Below are positions 1 to 5,593 of a stretch of DNA of 5,593 nt, piece after piece (position 1 is the first letter of the stretch; the number at the start of each line of letters is the position of its first letter). The stretch comes from Candidatus Pelagibacterales bacterium. Lineage in GTDB: Bacteria; Pseudomonadota; Alphaproteobacteria; TMED109. The position numbers and the translations under genes were made by a program. The stretch lies in assembly GCA_002732015.1 (NCBI GenBank), contig PCCU01000032.1, positions 2,140-7,732 of the forward strand. The letters are read 5' to 3'. The notes under the pieces were generated by a model. It saw only the letters and a list, made by a program, of their open reading frames with translations, had not been told where the DNA came from and ran no database searches.

Positions 1-410
1 AACTCAATAATATTAAATTGCTTTAGCAAGTATTCGGCATAGTCGATATTAGTTTTATTATAAGCTTTGTCATAAAAAGAATACTGTTTATTATTTGCAA
101 CTAAATTAGAAATCATTATATTCTCTAATACAGTTAGAGAGTCAAAAATTTGTGGAATTTGAAAAGACCTATGAATACCAATATTTTTAATTTCTAAAAC
201 AGACTTATTAGAAATATCTTTTCCTTTAAATTTAATTTCACCTTTATCCGGCCTAGTATATCCAGTAATTATATTGCAGAATGTTGTTTTTCCTGCCCCA
301 TTAGAACCTATTATGCCTATAAGATCATTATTTTCCATAGAAAAGTTAATATTATCCGCCGCAACAACAGAACCAAAATTTTTAAAGAGATTTTTTACTT
401 CTAAAAGCAT
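1..410 (-). CDS. livG: LivG-type ABC transporter ATP-binding protein, 3' end cut by window edge
   Basis: This is the ATPase subunit that powers a branched-chain amino-acid (HAAT family) importer from the cytoplasmic face of the inner membrane. I translated 136 N-terminal residues; the rest lies beyond the left edge. The product begins MLLEVKNLFKNFG, a typical LivG start. The Walker A motif GSNGAGKT is at residues 35-42 (Lys41). The Q-loop region RSFQIPQIFDSLTVLENI (81-98, Gln84) resembles LivG (R-T-F-Q, then LTVLEN) rather than LivF, which usually has a VPEGR-type motif there. Walker B, the signature motif and the H-loop are not in the window. The start ATG lies 29 bases inside the end of livM, in the -1 frame relative to it, and there is no clear Shine-Dalgarno, so translation is probably coupled to livM. 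The next Met (residue 25) would remove the first beta strand, so it is a poor alternative start. Confidence 0.93.
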   Translation of the reverse strand, partial: MLLEVKNLFKNFGSVVAADNINFSMENNDLIGIIGSNGAGKTTFCNIITGYTRPDKGEIKFKGKDISNKSVLEIKNIGIHRSFQIPQIFDSLTVLENIMISNLVANNKQYSFYDKAYNKTNIDYAEYLLKQFNIIE

Positions 411-1359
411 TTTTTATATTTTTTATTTTATTAAAAATAGATCCAATTCCTTCTGGTAAATATATAATTCCTAAAATAAGTATTATACCAATTGTCATTT
501 GCCAAGTATTAGGAAAAAGATATAATGCAAATGTCCTTATAAACTCGAAGAAGAGAGATCCTATCAATGGTGCAATAACATGAATTATTCCGGATAAAAT
601 TGCAACAAAAACAAATTCTCCTGATTTTGTCCAATAAGCTGTGTCTTCTGGCGTAACGTGCCCTACTAATATAACCATTAATGCTCCTCCTAATGATGCC
701 AAAACTCCTGAAATTAAATAAATGTTATGAATTTGCTTGCTTACATTAATTCCTAAATAATTAGCTCTTATTTCATTATCCTTAATAGCCAATACCATTT
801 TACCAATTGGAGATTTAATATATTTAGAAACTAGAAAAATACATATAAATGTAACTGATATTATAAAAAAGTAAGATACAATATGTAAGCGTATTTGTTC
901 ACTACTTTTATACCCAAAATACGTTAACTCTTTTATGCCAAATCCATCTGTTGAACCTAAAGAGACGCTCTTTACAATAATACCAAAAAGTATCATTGAC
1001 AGGGCTAAATTCATCATAGCAAAAAAAATACCTCTAAATTTTCTAACAAAAAACCCAAGTAAGTAAGATAATAGCCCTCCAAATATAATCGCAATTGATA
1101 AAAGAATAAAAGCGTCTTTAACATTTAAAAAATTATAAGCTATAGCTACAGTATAGCCTCCTAGACAGTAATATAATCCATGTCCAAACGATATTAGACC
1201 TGCCCTCATTAATACTAACAAACCAAGCACTACTAATCCGTTACAACATGCTAGACAGACTATGTTTAAACTCCAATCTGGTAATATAAACCAACTTGAC
1301 ATTAAAGAGATAAAGCAAATTAGTATAATACTTTCTTTAAAATTTAATATCTTTTGCAT
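382..1359 (-). CDS. livM: LivM-type branched-chain amino-acid ABC transporter permease
   Basis: This is one of the two inner-membrane permease subunits of a HAAT importer, expected to pair with the LivH protein encoded just upstream. At 325 residues it matches the short LivM form (E. coli LivM is longer). Visible signs are many hydrophobic segments along the chain, the LivM-like segment GLISFGHGLYYCLGGY at residues 54-69, STDGFGI at 136-142, the cytoplasmic ATPase-contact (EAA-like) loop AIKDNEIRANYLGINV at 191-206, and the C-terminal LPEGIGSI at 301-308. The usual Gly-Gly-x-Gly loop before the last helices reads SGIIHVIAPLIG (256-267), which is unusual. The start ATG shares one base with the livH stop (TTAATG) and has a good Shine-Dalgarno upstream. 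The 3' end overlaps livG by 29 bases. The substrate may be branched-chain amino acids or another small amide or amino-acid compound; the sequence does not decide. Confidence 0.95.
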   Translation of the reverse strand: MQKILNFKESIILICFISLMSSWFILPDWSLNIVCLACCNGLVVLGLLVLMRAGLISFGHGLYYCLGGYTVAIAYNFLNVKDAFILLSIAIIFGGLLSYLLGFFVRKFRGIFFAMMNLALSMILFGIIVKSVSLGSTDGFGIKELTYFGYKSSEQIRLHIVSYFFIISVTFICIFLVSKYIKSPIGKMVLAIKDNEIRANYLGINVSKQIHNIYLISGVLASLGGALMVILVGHVTPEDTAYWTKSGEFVFVAILSGIIHVIAPLIGSLFFEFIRTFALYLFPNTWQMTIGIILILGIIYLPEGIGSIFNKIKNIKNAFRSKKSL

Positions 1360-2261
1360 TAAATTTTCCTAACCTCTTTTGTACCAAATAAACCTTCAGG
1401 TTTTATTGTAAGAATAATTGCCATTACAAAAAAAACTATGAATAGCTCCAACTGAGGAAAATAAAAAATTGCTATTGTTCTGAATAATCCAATCAAAAGT
1501 GCTCCTATAAGTGCCCCTGTTATACTTCCCAAACCTCCTGATACAACTACGGCAAAAGCAAGCACTATAATTTCAACACCAACTCCAGGCACTACTGATA
1601 TCATAGGAGCAGAAGCAGCTCCTCCCAAACATCCAAGGAAGCATCCCATAAAAAATGTATATACAAAAAATTTAGAAACATTAATACCCATAGATGAAGC
1701 TATTTCACTGTCATGAATTACCGCAATCAATAATTTTCCAATCTTAGTGAACTTTATTACACAAAAAAACAAGCACCAAACTAATAGAGCAAGAACTATA
1801 AGGAGCAAATCGTACACCACGTATGGCAAGCCAAAAATATTTATATCTCCTAGCATTATTCTAGGCTGATAAGGTAAATAAGAACTAGTACCAAATATTA
1901 TTTTCATTGTATCTTCAAAAATTAAAAATAGGCCATATGTTACTAGCACAATAACTATTTCATCTCTCCCATAAACTTTTCTAAGAAATATTTTCTCTAT
2001 AAATATACTTAAAATTACGGAAACTAAAATTGCTGATAAGGGAATAAATACATAATACATAAATTGATTGCTTTCATAAATATTTGCAAACCAACCAACT
2101 AACCACGCCATAGAATAAGCACCAAAAGCATACAAGCTACCATGAGCAATATTTAGAACTTTCATAACTCCATAAATTAATGTAAGTCCAGATGCCACTA
2201 AAAATAACCATGATGCATAAACTAAACTATCTAAAATAATAAATGGTAGTGATTGAAACAT
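1359..2261 (-). CDS. livH: LivH-type branched-chain amino-acid ABC transporter permease
   Basis: This is the other inner-membrane permease of the HAAT importer and the first gene of the leftward operon. At 300 residues it is the usual LivH length. It lacks the long N-terminal extension typical of the urea permease UrtB, which argues against a urea system. Family signs are GLTLIYGVMKVLNIAHGSLY at residues 25-44 (compare the LivH consensus GL-IFG-M-V-N-AHG), the ATPase-contact loop AVIHDSEIASSMGINV at 180-195, the glycine-rich SGGLGSITGALIGALLIG at 241-258, and the C-terminal KPEGLFG at 287-293. About eight hydrophobic segments fit membrane helices. The ATG at 2261 gives a normal N-terminus. 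No Shine-Dalgarno is evident upstream; the sequence there is TAATAACAAATG. The operon diverges from dusA, and no periplasmic binding protein gene lies next to it on this side. Confidence 0.95.
   Translation of the reverse strand: MFQSLPFIILDSLVYASWLFLVASGLTLIYGVMKVLNIAHGSLYAFGAYSMAWLVGWFANIYESNQFMYYVFIPLSAILVSVILSIFIEKIFLRKVYGRDEIVIVLVTYGLFLIFEDTMKIIFGTSSYLPYQPRIMLGDINIFGLPYVVYDLLLIVLALLVWCLFFCVIKFTKIGKLLIAVIHDSEIASSMGINVSKFFVYTFFMGCFLGCLGGAASAPMISVVPGVGVEIIVLAFAVVVSGGLGSITGALIGALLIGLFRTIAIFYFPQLELFIVFFVMAIILTIKPEGLFGTKEVRKI
1367..1377 (-). promoter_or_regulatory. Ribosome binding site of livM
   Basis: On the minus strand the sequence AGAGGTTAGGA lies inside the end of livH. Its AGG at 1370-1368 sits 8 bases before the livM ATG. 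It is the only clear Shine-Dalgarno-like site I found before any start in this window. It supports the 1359 start and suggests that livM can recruit ribosomes independently as well as by coupling to livH. Confidence 0.65.
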
Positions 2262-2292
2262 TTGTTATTAAAGTAATAAAAATTAACACTAT

Positions 2293-2321
2293 TTGCACTA
2301 AATAATTTGTTTAACTATAAT
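2293..2321 (+). promoter_or_regulatory. Candidate sigma70-type promoter for the dusA operon
   Basis: A perfect -10 hexamer TATAAT is at 2316-2321. A partial -35 hexamer TTGCAC is at 2293-2298, with a 17-base spacer. The expected transcription start, 6 to 8 bases after the -10, falls at about 2327-2329, on the dusA ATG. The -10 would lie inside the coding sequence if translation began at the in-frame TTG at 2307. In DNA this AT-rich a TATAAT can arise by chance, but its spacing and its place in a divergent gap support a real site. I saw no equally good promoter for livH on the other strand. Confidence 0.5.
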
Positions 2322-2327
2322 TCAAAT

Positions 2328-3287
2328 ATGAAAAAGTTAGATAATTTTTATAGTGTTGCACCAATGATGGGAAAAACCGATAGTTTTTTTTGCTACTTAT
2401 TAAACCTTATCAATCAGCAAACTATTGTTTATACAGAGATGATGCATGCGGAAGCAATTATAAGAACTAATATTTTAAAGAATTATAATGCTTTACATAA
2501 CATAAACAATATAGCTGTTCAAATAGCTGGAAGCGACCCTGCTAGATTAGCATTAGCAGCAAAAAAAGCAGCAGAAGCAAACTTTTCTGAAATTAACATA
2601 AATTGTGGCTGTCCTAGTAAAAGAGTTGTATCAGGAAGTTTTGGTATAAACCTTCTTTTAGACCCTACGCTAGTTCGAAGATGTGCTGAAGAAATAGCCA
2701 ATAAAACTAATAAAAAAATAAGCATTAAAACAAGAATTGGTGTTGACGAACATACATCAGAAAATATTTTAGATGATTTTCTTGTAGAAGTTAACAATGC
2801 AGATGTTAGAAAATTTATAATTCATGCTAGAATAGCAATTAGAGGAAAACTAAATACAAAAGATAATCTTAATGTACCGCCTCTTAATTATGAAAGAGTT
2901 TTTAAGCTAAAGAAAAAATTTAATAATAATATCATTATAATTAATGGAGGCTTCAAGCATACAAATTATAATGCAACAATAAAAAATAAAGTTGATGGAA
3001 TCATGATAGGAAGAGAAGCATACAAAAATCCTTGGATATTTAATTCAGATTTAAATTACGAAAATATTGAAGAAAAAAAACAAATTATTTTTTCTTACAT
3101 TAGCTTTTTAAAAATTAATTTTCAAAAATATTTATTTAATAAAACTGCTTTATTGCATATACAAAATGTATTTAATGGATATGATGGTGCTAAAAATTGG
3201 AGGAAATTGATAGCTCAAACAATTATTAACAAAAACTTAAAGGACTTATTAAATTTTATAGACTGTGATAGACTTAAAATAATATGA
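2328..3287 (+). CDS. dusA: tRNA-dihydrouridine synthase A (DusA)
   Basis: This is a flavin (FMN) enzyme that reduces uridine to dihydrouridine in the tRNA D-loop; E. coli DusA acts at U20 and U20a. The 319-residue product follows the DusA pattern in order: VAPMM near the N-terminus (10-14), YTEMMHAEA (35-43), VQIAGSDPA (64-72), GCPS at 94-97 with the expected catalytic Cys95, IKTRIG (133-138), HAR with His166, NGG at 206-208 and GREAYKNP at 228-235. The segment NVPPLNYERV after HAR is characteristic of DusA rather than DusB or DusC. Some positions differ from what I recall of the family, for example VAPMMGKTD for VAPMMDWTD and HARIAI for HARKAW. I chose the ATG at 2328; an in-frame TTG at 2307 would add seven residues but overlaps the likely -10 element. 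No Shine-Dalgarno precedes the ATG. The stop overlaps the next gene as ATGA. Confidence 0.93.
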   Translation: MKKLDNFYSVAPMMGKTDSFFCYLLNLINQQTIVYTEMMHAEAIIRTNILKNYNALHNINNIAVQIAGSDPARLALAAKKAAEANFSEININCGCPSKRVVSGSFGINLLLDPTLVRRCAEEIANKTNKKISIKTRIGVDEHTSENILDDFLVEVNNADVRKFIIHARIAIRGKLNTKDNLNVPPLNYERVFKLKKKFNNNIIIINGGFKHTNYNATIKNKVDGIMIGREAYKNPWIFNSDLNYENIEEKKQIIFSYISFLKINFQKYLFNKTALLHIQNVFNGYDGAKNWRKLIAQTIINKNLKDLLNFIDCDRLKII

Positions 3288-4225
3288 ATAAGATATTAAA
3301 TAAAATAATTAATTATGGGTTATTTTTTATTTTCATGTTTGCCATTAATTCCTGTGCTCATTTTAAAATAATAGACTTAGAAAAAAATACTTCTAATCCT
3401 AGCAACTTTTACCAATATTTGAGTCTTGAATATTTAGAGTTTGCAAAATTTGAATTATATGAGATGAAAGACGAAATTGATGCAAATCATTTTGCATACA
3501 AATCATCTTTATCTATTAATAAAAATAAGTTTTATCCTGAAAATCCTAAGGATTGGGATATTCCTAACAAATATATAGAAGAAGCTAATTCTATGTATAA
3601 AAAAATTGATAACCTTATAAATCAAAAAGCTTACAATAAGTTTCCTGAAGAGTTCTCGAAAATGCTTATTGGATATGATTGTTGGATTGAACAGGTGGAA
3701 GAAAACTGGCAATTAGACCATATTCAGTCATGTTATAAAAAATTTGATAAAAATTTTAAGTTTATTAGTAAAACTATTGTAAATAATACAGAAATTGGAA
3801 TAAAAATTAAAGAATCAAACAATAGTAATAATGAAAAAAGCTCTGATATTCAAAAAAATAATAATGCATATGAAGAAAAGTTTGTAGAAATTTCTCAAGC
3901 AAATAAGTTAGTTGTTTTTTTTGAATTTGATAAATTTACATTATCTTCTAATCAAACGATTGAACTTGAACGTTTTATTAAAACTGCATTAGAAAATACT
4001 AATATGAAAATTTTAATAGAAGGACATACAGATACAATGGGTTCCAAATCATACAATCAAAAATTATCTAAAAAAAGAGCGGATTTTATAAAAAAGTATT
4101 TGATGGATAGAAATTTAACTAATACCATAGAAACTAAAGCTTTCGGAGAGAAAAGCCTGTTAGTAAAAACTACTGATGAAGTAAAAGAGAAAAAAAATCG
4201 TAGAGCAGAACTTTATTTAAAATAA
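3284..4225 (+). CDS. OmpA-domain (peptidoglycan-associated) lipoprotein
   Basis: This is probably an outer-membrane lipoprotein that binds peptidoglycan from the periplasm. The N-terminus has a Lys-rich start, a hydrophobic stretch (11-21) and a lipobox-like INSC with Cys24 as the likely lipidated residue. Residues 40-165 form an uncharacterised, probably helical domain containing YDCWIEQVEENWQ (131-143) and a second cysteine at 150. From memory, this resembles the N-terminal part of OmpA-family proteins in alphaproteobacteria. A Ser/Asn/Lys-rich linker follows (about 176-199). The C-terminal OmpA domain (about 207-313) has FFEFDKFTL (212-220), GHTD with Asp250, the NQKLSKKRA segment (258-266) with Arg265, and NRRAEL (305-310). 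Asp250 and Arg265 are the expected diaminopimelate contacts. It is longer than classic Pal and has no beta-barrel. The ATG overlaps the dusA stop; the next Met would destroy the signal peptide. Confidence 0.85.
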   Translation: MNKILNKIINYGLFFIFMFAINSCAHFKIIDLEKNTSNPSNFYQYLSLEYLEFAKFELYEMKDEIDANHFAYKSSLSINKNKFYPENPKDWDIPNKYIEEANSMYKKIDNLINQKAYNKFPEEFSKMLIGYDCWIEQVEENWQLDHIQSCYKKFDKNFKFISKTIVNNTEIGIKIKESNNSNNEKSSDIQKNNNAYEEKFVEISQANKLVVFFEFDKFTLSSNQTIELERFIKTALENTNMKILIEGHTDTMGSKSYNQKLSKKRADFIKKYLMDRNLTNTIETKAFGEKSLLVKTTDEVKEKKNRRAELYLK

Positions 4226-4240
4226 CTTGAGATAAATATT

Positions 4241-5548
4241 ATGATACCACGATATTCAACTACAGAAATGTCAAAAATATGGAGTGCTAAAAATAAATAT
4301 AAACTATGGTTAAAAATAGAACTATATGCTTGCGAAATTCAGGAAAAACTTGGAGTCATACCAAAAAAAAAATCTGATTCAATTAGAAAGCTTGCTAATT
4401 TTGATGAACAGAGAATACTTGAAATAGAAGAAGAAACTAAACACGATGTTATAGCTTTTTTAACTAATGTTGCTGAGTATGTTGGAGAAGATGCTAAATT
4501 TATTCATAAGGGTCTTACCTCTTCAGATATTCTTGATACATGTTTTTCGCTTCAATTAATAAGTGCTTTAGACCTTATAATAAAAGAGGTTTTAGAGATA
4601 TTAAAAGTTTTAGAAAATAAAGCCTACAAATATAAATATTTATTATGTATTGGAAGAAGTCATGGCATACATGCTGAGCCTATGACAATGGGATTAAAAT
4701 TTGCTTATGCATATGCAGAGTTTTCAAGAAATTTAAAGAGATTAAAAAATGCAAAAAAAGAAATATCTGTTTGTAAAATATCTGGCCCAGTAGGGACTTA
4801 TTCGAGTGTTTCTCCAAAGGTAGAGGAATATGTGGCAAAAAAGTTAAAACTAACACCAGAAACTATATCAACCCAAATCATTCCTAGAGACAGACACGCT
4901 GTATTATTTTCTACTTTATCTATTTTAGCTTCATCCGTTGAAAGACTATCTGTAGAAGTTAGGCATTTGCAAAGGACCGAAGTTTTAGAGGCTGAAGAGT
5001 ACTTTAGTAAAGGCCAAAAAGGAAGCTCTGCTATGCCTCATAAAAGAAATCCTGTTCTTTCAGAAAACCTAACTGGCTTAGCTAGGTATATAAGAAATAC
5101 TTGCAACGCAAGTTTTGAAAATATTATACTGTGGCATGAAAGAGATATATCGCATTCTTCAGTCGAGAGAATTATAGGCCCAGATGTTACTATTGCAACT
5201 CACTTTTCATTAATTAGACTAAAAAATTTGGTTAAAAATTTAGTAATTTATCCTAAAAATATCGAAAAAAACCTTAATCAATTGCAGGGACTTCACTTTA
5301 GTCAAAATGTTATGCTAAAACTTATAGATAAAGGTGTTACTAGAGAGAATGCTTATAAAATAGTCCAAGAAAGTGCCATGAAAACTTGGAATAGCATAAG
5401 AACAAACCAACAAAAGTCATTTTTAAGTTTTTTGCTTTCTAATAAAAAGGCTACTAACAAAATTTCAAAGCAAGAAATTAAAAAAATATTTGATAACAAA
5501 TTATATACTAAAAACATTAATCATATTTTTAAAAATGTTTTTAAATAA
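4241..5548 (+). CDS. purB: Adenylosuccinate lyase (PurB), Bacillus-type
   Basis: This is a cytosolic homotetrameric enzyme of the fumarase/aspartase superfamily. It releases fumarate twice in purine synthesis: from SAICAR to give AICAR, and from adenylosuccinate to give AMP. The 435-residue length fits the B. subtilis-type enzyme rather than the longer E. coli type. Catalytic and binding residues fall at the numbering I recall for B. subtilis: His68 (TKHD), His89 (FIHKGLTSSD, 87-96), His141 (GRSHGIHAEPMT, 138-149), the flexible loop GSSAMPHKRNP at 261-271 with Ser262/Ser263 and Lys268, and Glu275. GVTRENAYKIVQESAMK near the C-terminus is also typical. The start MIPRYS is a standard PurB N-terminus. 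The gene lies 15 bases after the lipoprotein gene, with only a weak GAG (4229-4231) as ribosome binding site, so it is probably co-transcribed. A run of ten A lies at codons 41-44. Confidence 0.97.
   Translation: MIPRYSTTEMSKIWSAKNKYKLWLKIELYACEIQEKLGVIPKKKSDSIRKLANFDEQRILEIEEETKHDVIAFLTNVAEYVGEDAKFIHKGLTSSDILDTCFSLQLISALDLIIKEVLEILKVLENKAYKYKYLLCIGRSHGIHAEPMTMGLKFAYAYAEFSRNLKRLKNAKKEISVCKISGPVGTYSSVSPKVEEYVAKKLKLTPETISTQIIPRDRHAVLFSTLSILASSVERLSVEVRHLQRTEVLEAEEYFSKGQKGSSAMPHKRNPVLSENLTGLARYIRNTCNASFENIILWHERDISHSSVERIIGPDVTIATHFSLIRLKNLVKNLVIYPKNIEKNLNQLQGLHFSQNVMLKLIDKGVTRENAYKIVQESAMKTWNSIRTNQQKSFLSFLLSNKKATNKISKQEIKKIFDNKLYTKNINHIFKNVFK
4363..4372 (+). repeat. Ten-A homopolymer inside purB
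   Basis: Ten consecutive A bases encode the last base of Pro41 and Lys42-44 of PurB. It is the longest homopolymer I noticed in the window. Reading one extra A brings an immediate TGA at 4375-4377 in the shifted frame. Losing one A leads to TAG at 4425-4427. Either slip would therefore truncate the enzyme early. The uninterrupted frame is intact as given. Confidence 0.9.
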
Positions 5549-5561
5549 TTTTTCTTAATAT

Positions 5562-5590
5562 TTTAAATCTATATACTAGTTAGATCTAAA
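5562..5590. other. Imperfect inverted repeat downstream of purB
   Basis: TTTAAATCTA (5562-5571) and TAGATCTAAA (5581-5590) are inverted repeats with one mismatch and a 9-base spacer, TATACTAGT. The right arm also sits in a perfect 10-base palindrome, TTAGATCTAA (5580-5589). The stem is almost all A-T pairs and no T-run follows, so it is at best a weak terminator. It could instead be an operator, since TATACT at 5572-5577 resembles a -10 hexamer for a following gene. In AT-rich DNA it may also be chance. No gene start is visible in the 45 bases after purB. Confidence 0.3.
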
Positions 5591-5593
5591 TAA

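Noticed and set aside
274..459. 61-codon open frame on the plus strand
   Set aside because: It lies opposite livG and the end of livM, both well supported by motifs. The translation has no recognisable features, so it is an antisense shadow.
1..2261. Urea transporter (UrtBC-type) instead of a Liv system
   Set aside because: The 300-residue LivH lacks the long N-terminal extension usual for UrtB, and no urease gene is nearby. The substrate still remains open.
2300..2320. Resemblance to the T7 gene 10 leader used as a translation enhancer
   Set aside because: The AAATAATTT then GTTTAACT order is similar, but one base is missing, another differs and the Shine-Dalgarno is absent. It is most likely chance in AT-rich sequence.
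2307..2327. Upstream TTG start for dusA
   Set aside because: It adds seven residues with no family resemblance, has no ribosome binding site, and overlaps the TATAAT. The ATG at 2328 is preferred.
2519..2797. 92-codon open frame on the minus strand
   Set aside because: It is fully inside dusA, over the conserved GSDPA to TRIG region. Its Leu/Ser-rich content is what an antisense reading of that region gives.
3509..3712. 67-codon open frame on the minus strand
   Set aside because: It lies opposite the lipoprotein gene. The Ile/Phe-rich translation reflects reverse reading of Lys/Asn/Glu codons.
1..5593. Search for a new defence, mobile or regulatory-RNA system
   Set aside because: All but about 125 bases are covered by recognisable housekeeping or transport genes. 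I saw no transposase, integrase, repeat array, tRNA or structured RNA candidate.

Overview
The window is a short, gene-dense stretch of a very AT-rich bacterial chromosome. It holds six protein genes, with gaps of at most about 65 bases and several overlaps. Lys, Asn and Ile are abundant in all the products. A Bacillus-type PurB, a DusA-type tRNA dihydrouridine synthase, Liv-type ABC permeases and an OmpA-domain lipoprotein with a Cys-Trp / Gln-Glu-Glu / Trp-Gln motif together suggest an AT-rich alphaproteobacterium. A streamlined marine lineage (SAR11-like, HIMB59-like or AEGEAN-169-like) is the best guess, but this is inference from composition and protein style, not a placement.

Left half, minus strand (1-2261): three genes of a branched-chain amino-acid (HAAT family) ABC importer lie in the order livH, livM, livG. 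They are read right to left and tightly packed: livH and livM overlap by 1 base, livM and livG by 29 bases. livG is cut by the window edge after its Walker A and Q-loop. No livF and no substrate-binding protein is visible, so the substrate cannot be named.

Centre (2262-2327): a short divergent intergenic region. It carries a candidate sigma70-type promoter (TTGCAC, 17-base spacer, TATAAT) pointing right. Its expected start of transcription falls on or next to the best dusA ATG.

Right half, plus strand (2328-5548): dusA, an OmpA-domain lipoprotein gene and purB form a probable operon, with a 4-base overlap and then a 15-base gap. Their jobs are tRNA dihydrouridylation, outer-membrane to peptidoglycan anchoring, and purine synthesis (the adenylosuccinate and SAICAR lyase steps). 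The products share no obvious pathway, which suggests housekeeping genes packed together rather than a dedicated system. The last 45 bases hold an imperfect inverted repeat and no recognisable gene.

I saw no RNA gene, mobile element, CRISPR array or phage gene, and no convincing sign of a new biological system. The points most worth checking are the uncharacterised N-terminal domain of the lipoprotein, the probable leaderless start of dusA, an altered glycine loop in LivM and a ten-A run early in purB.
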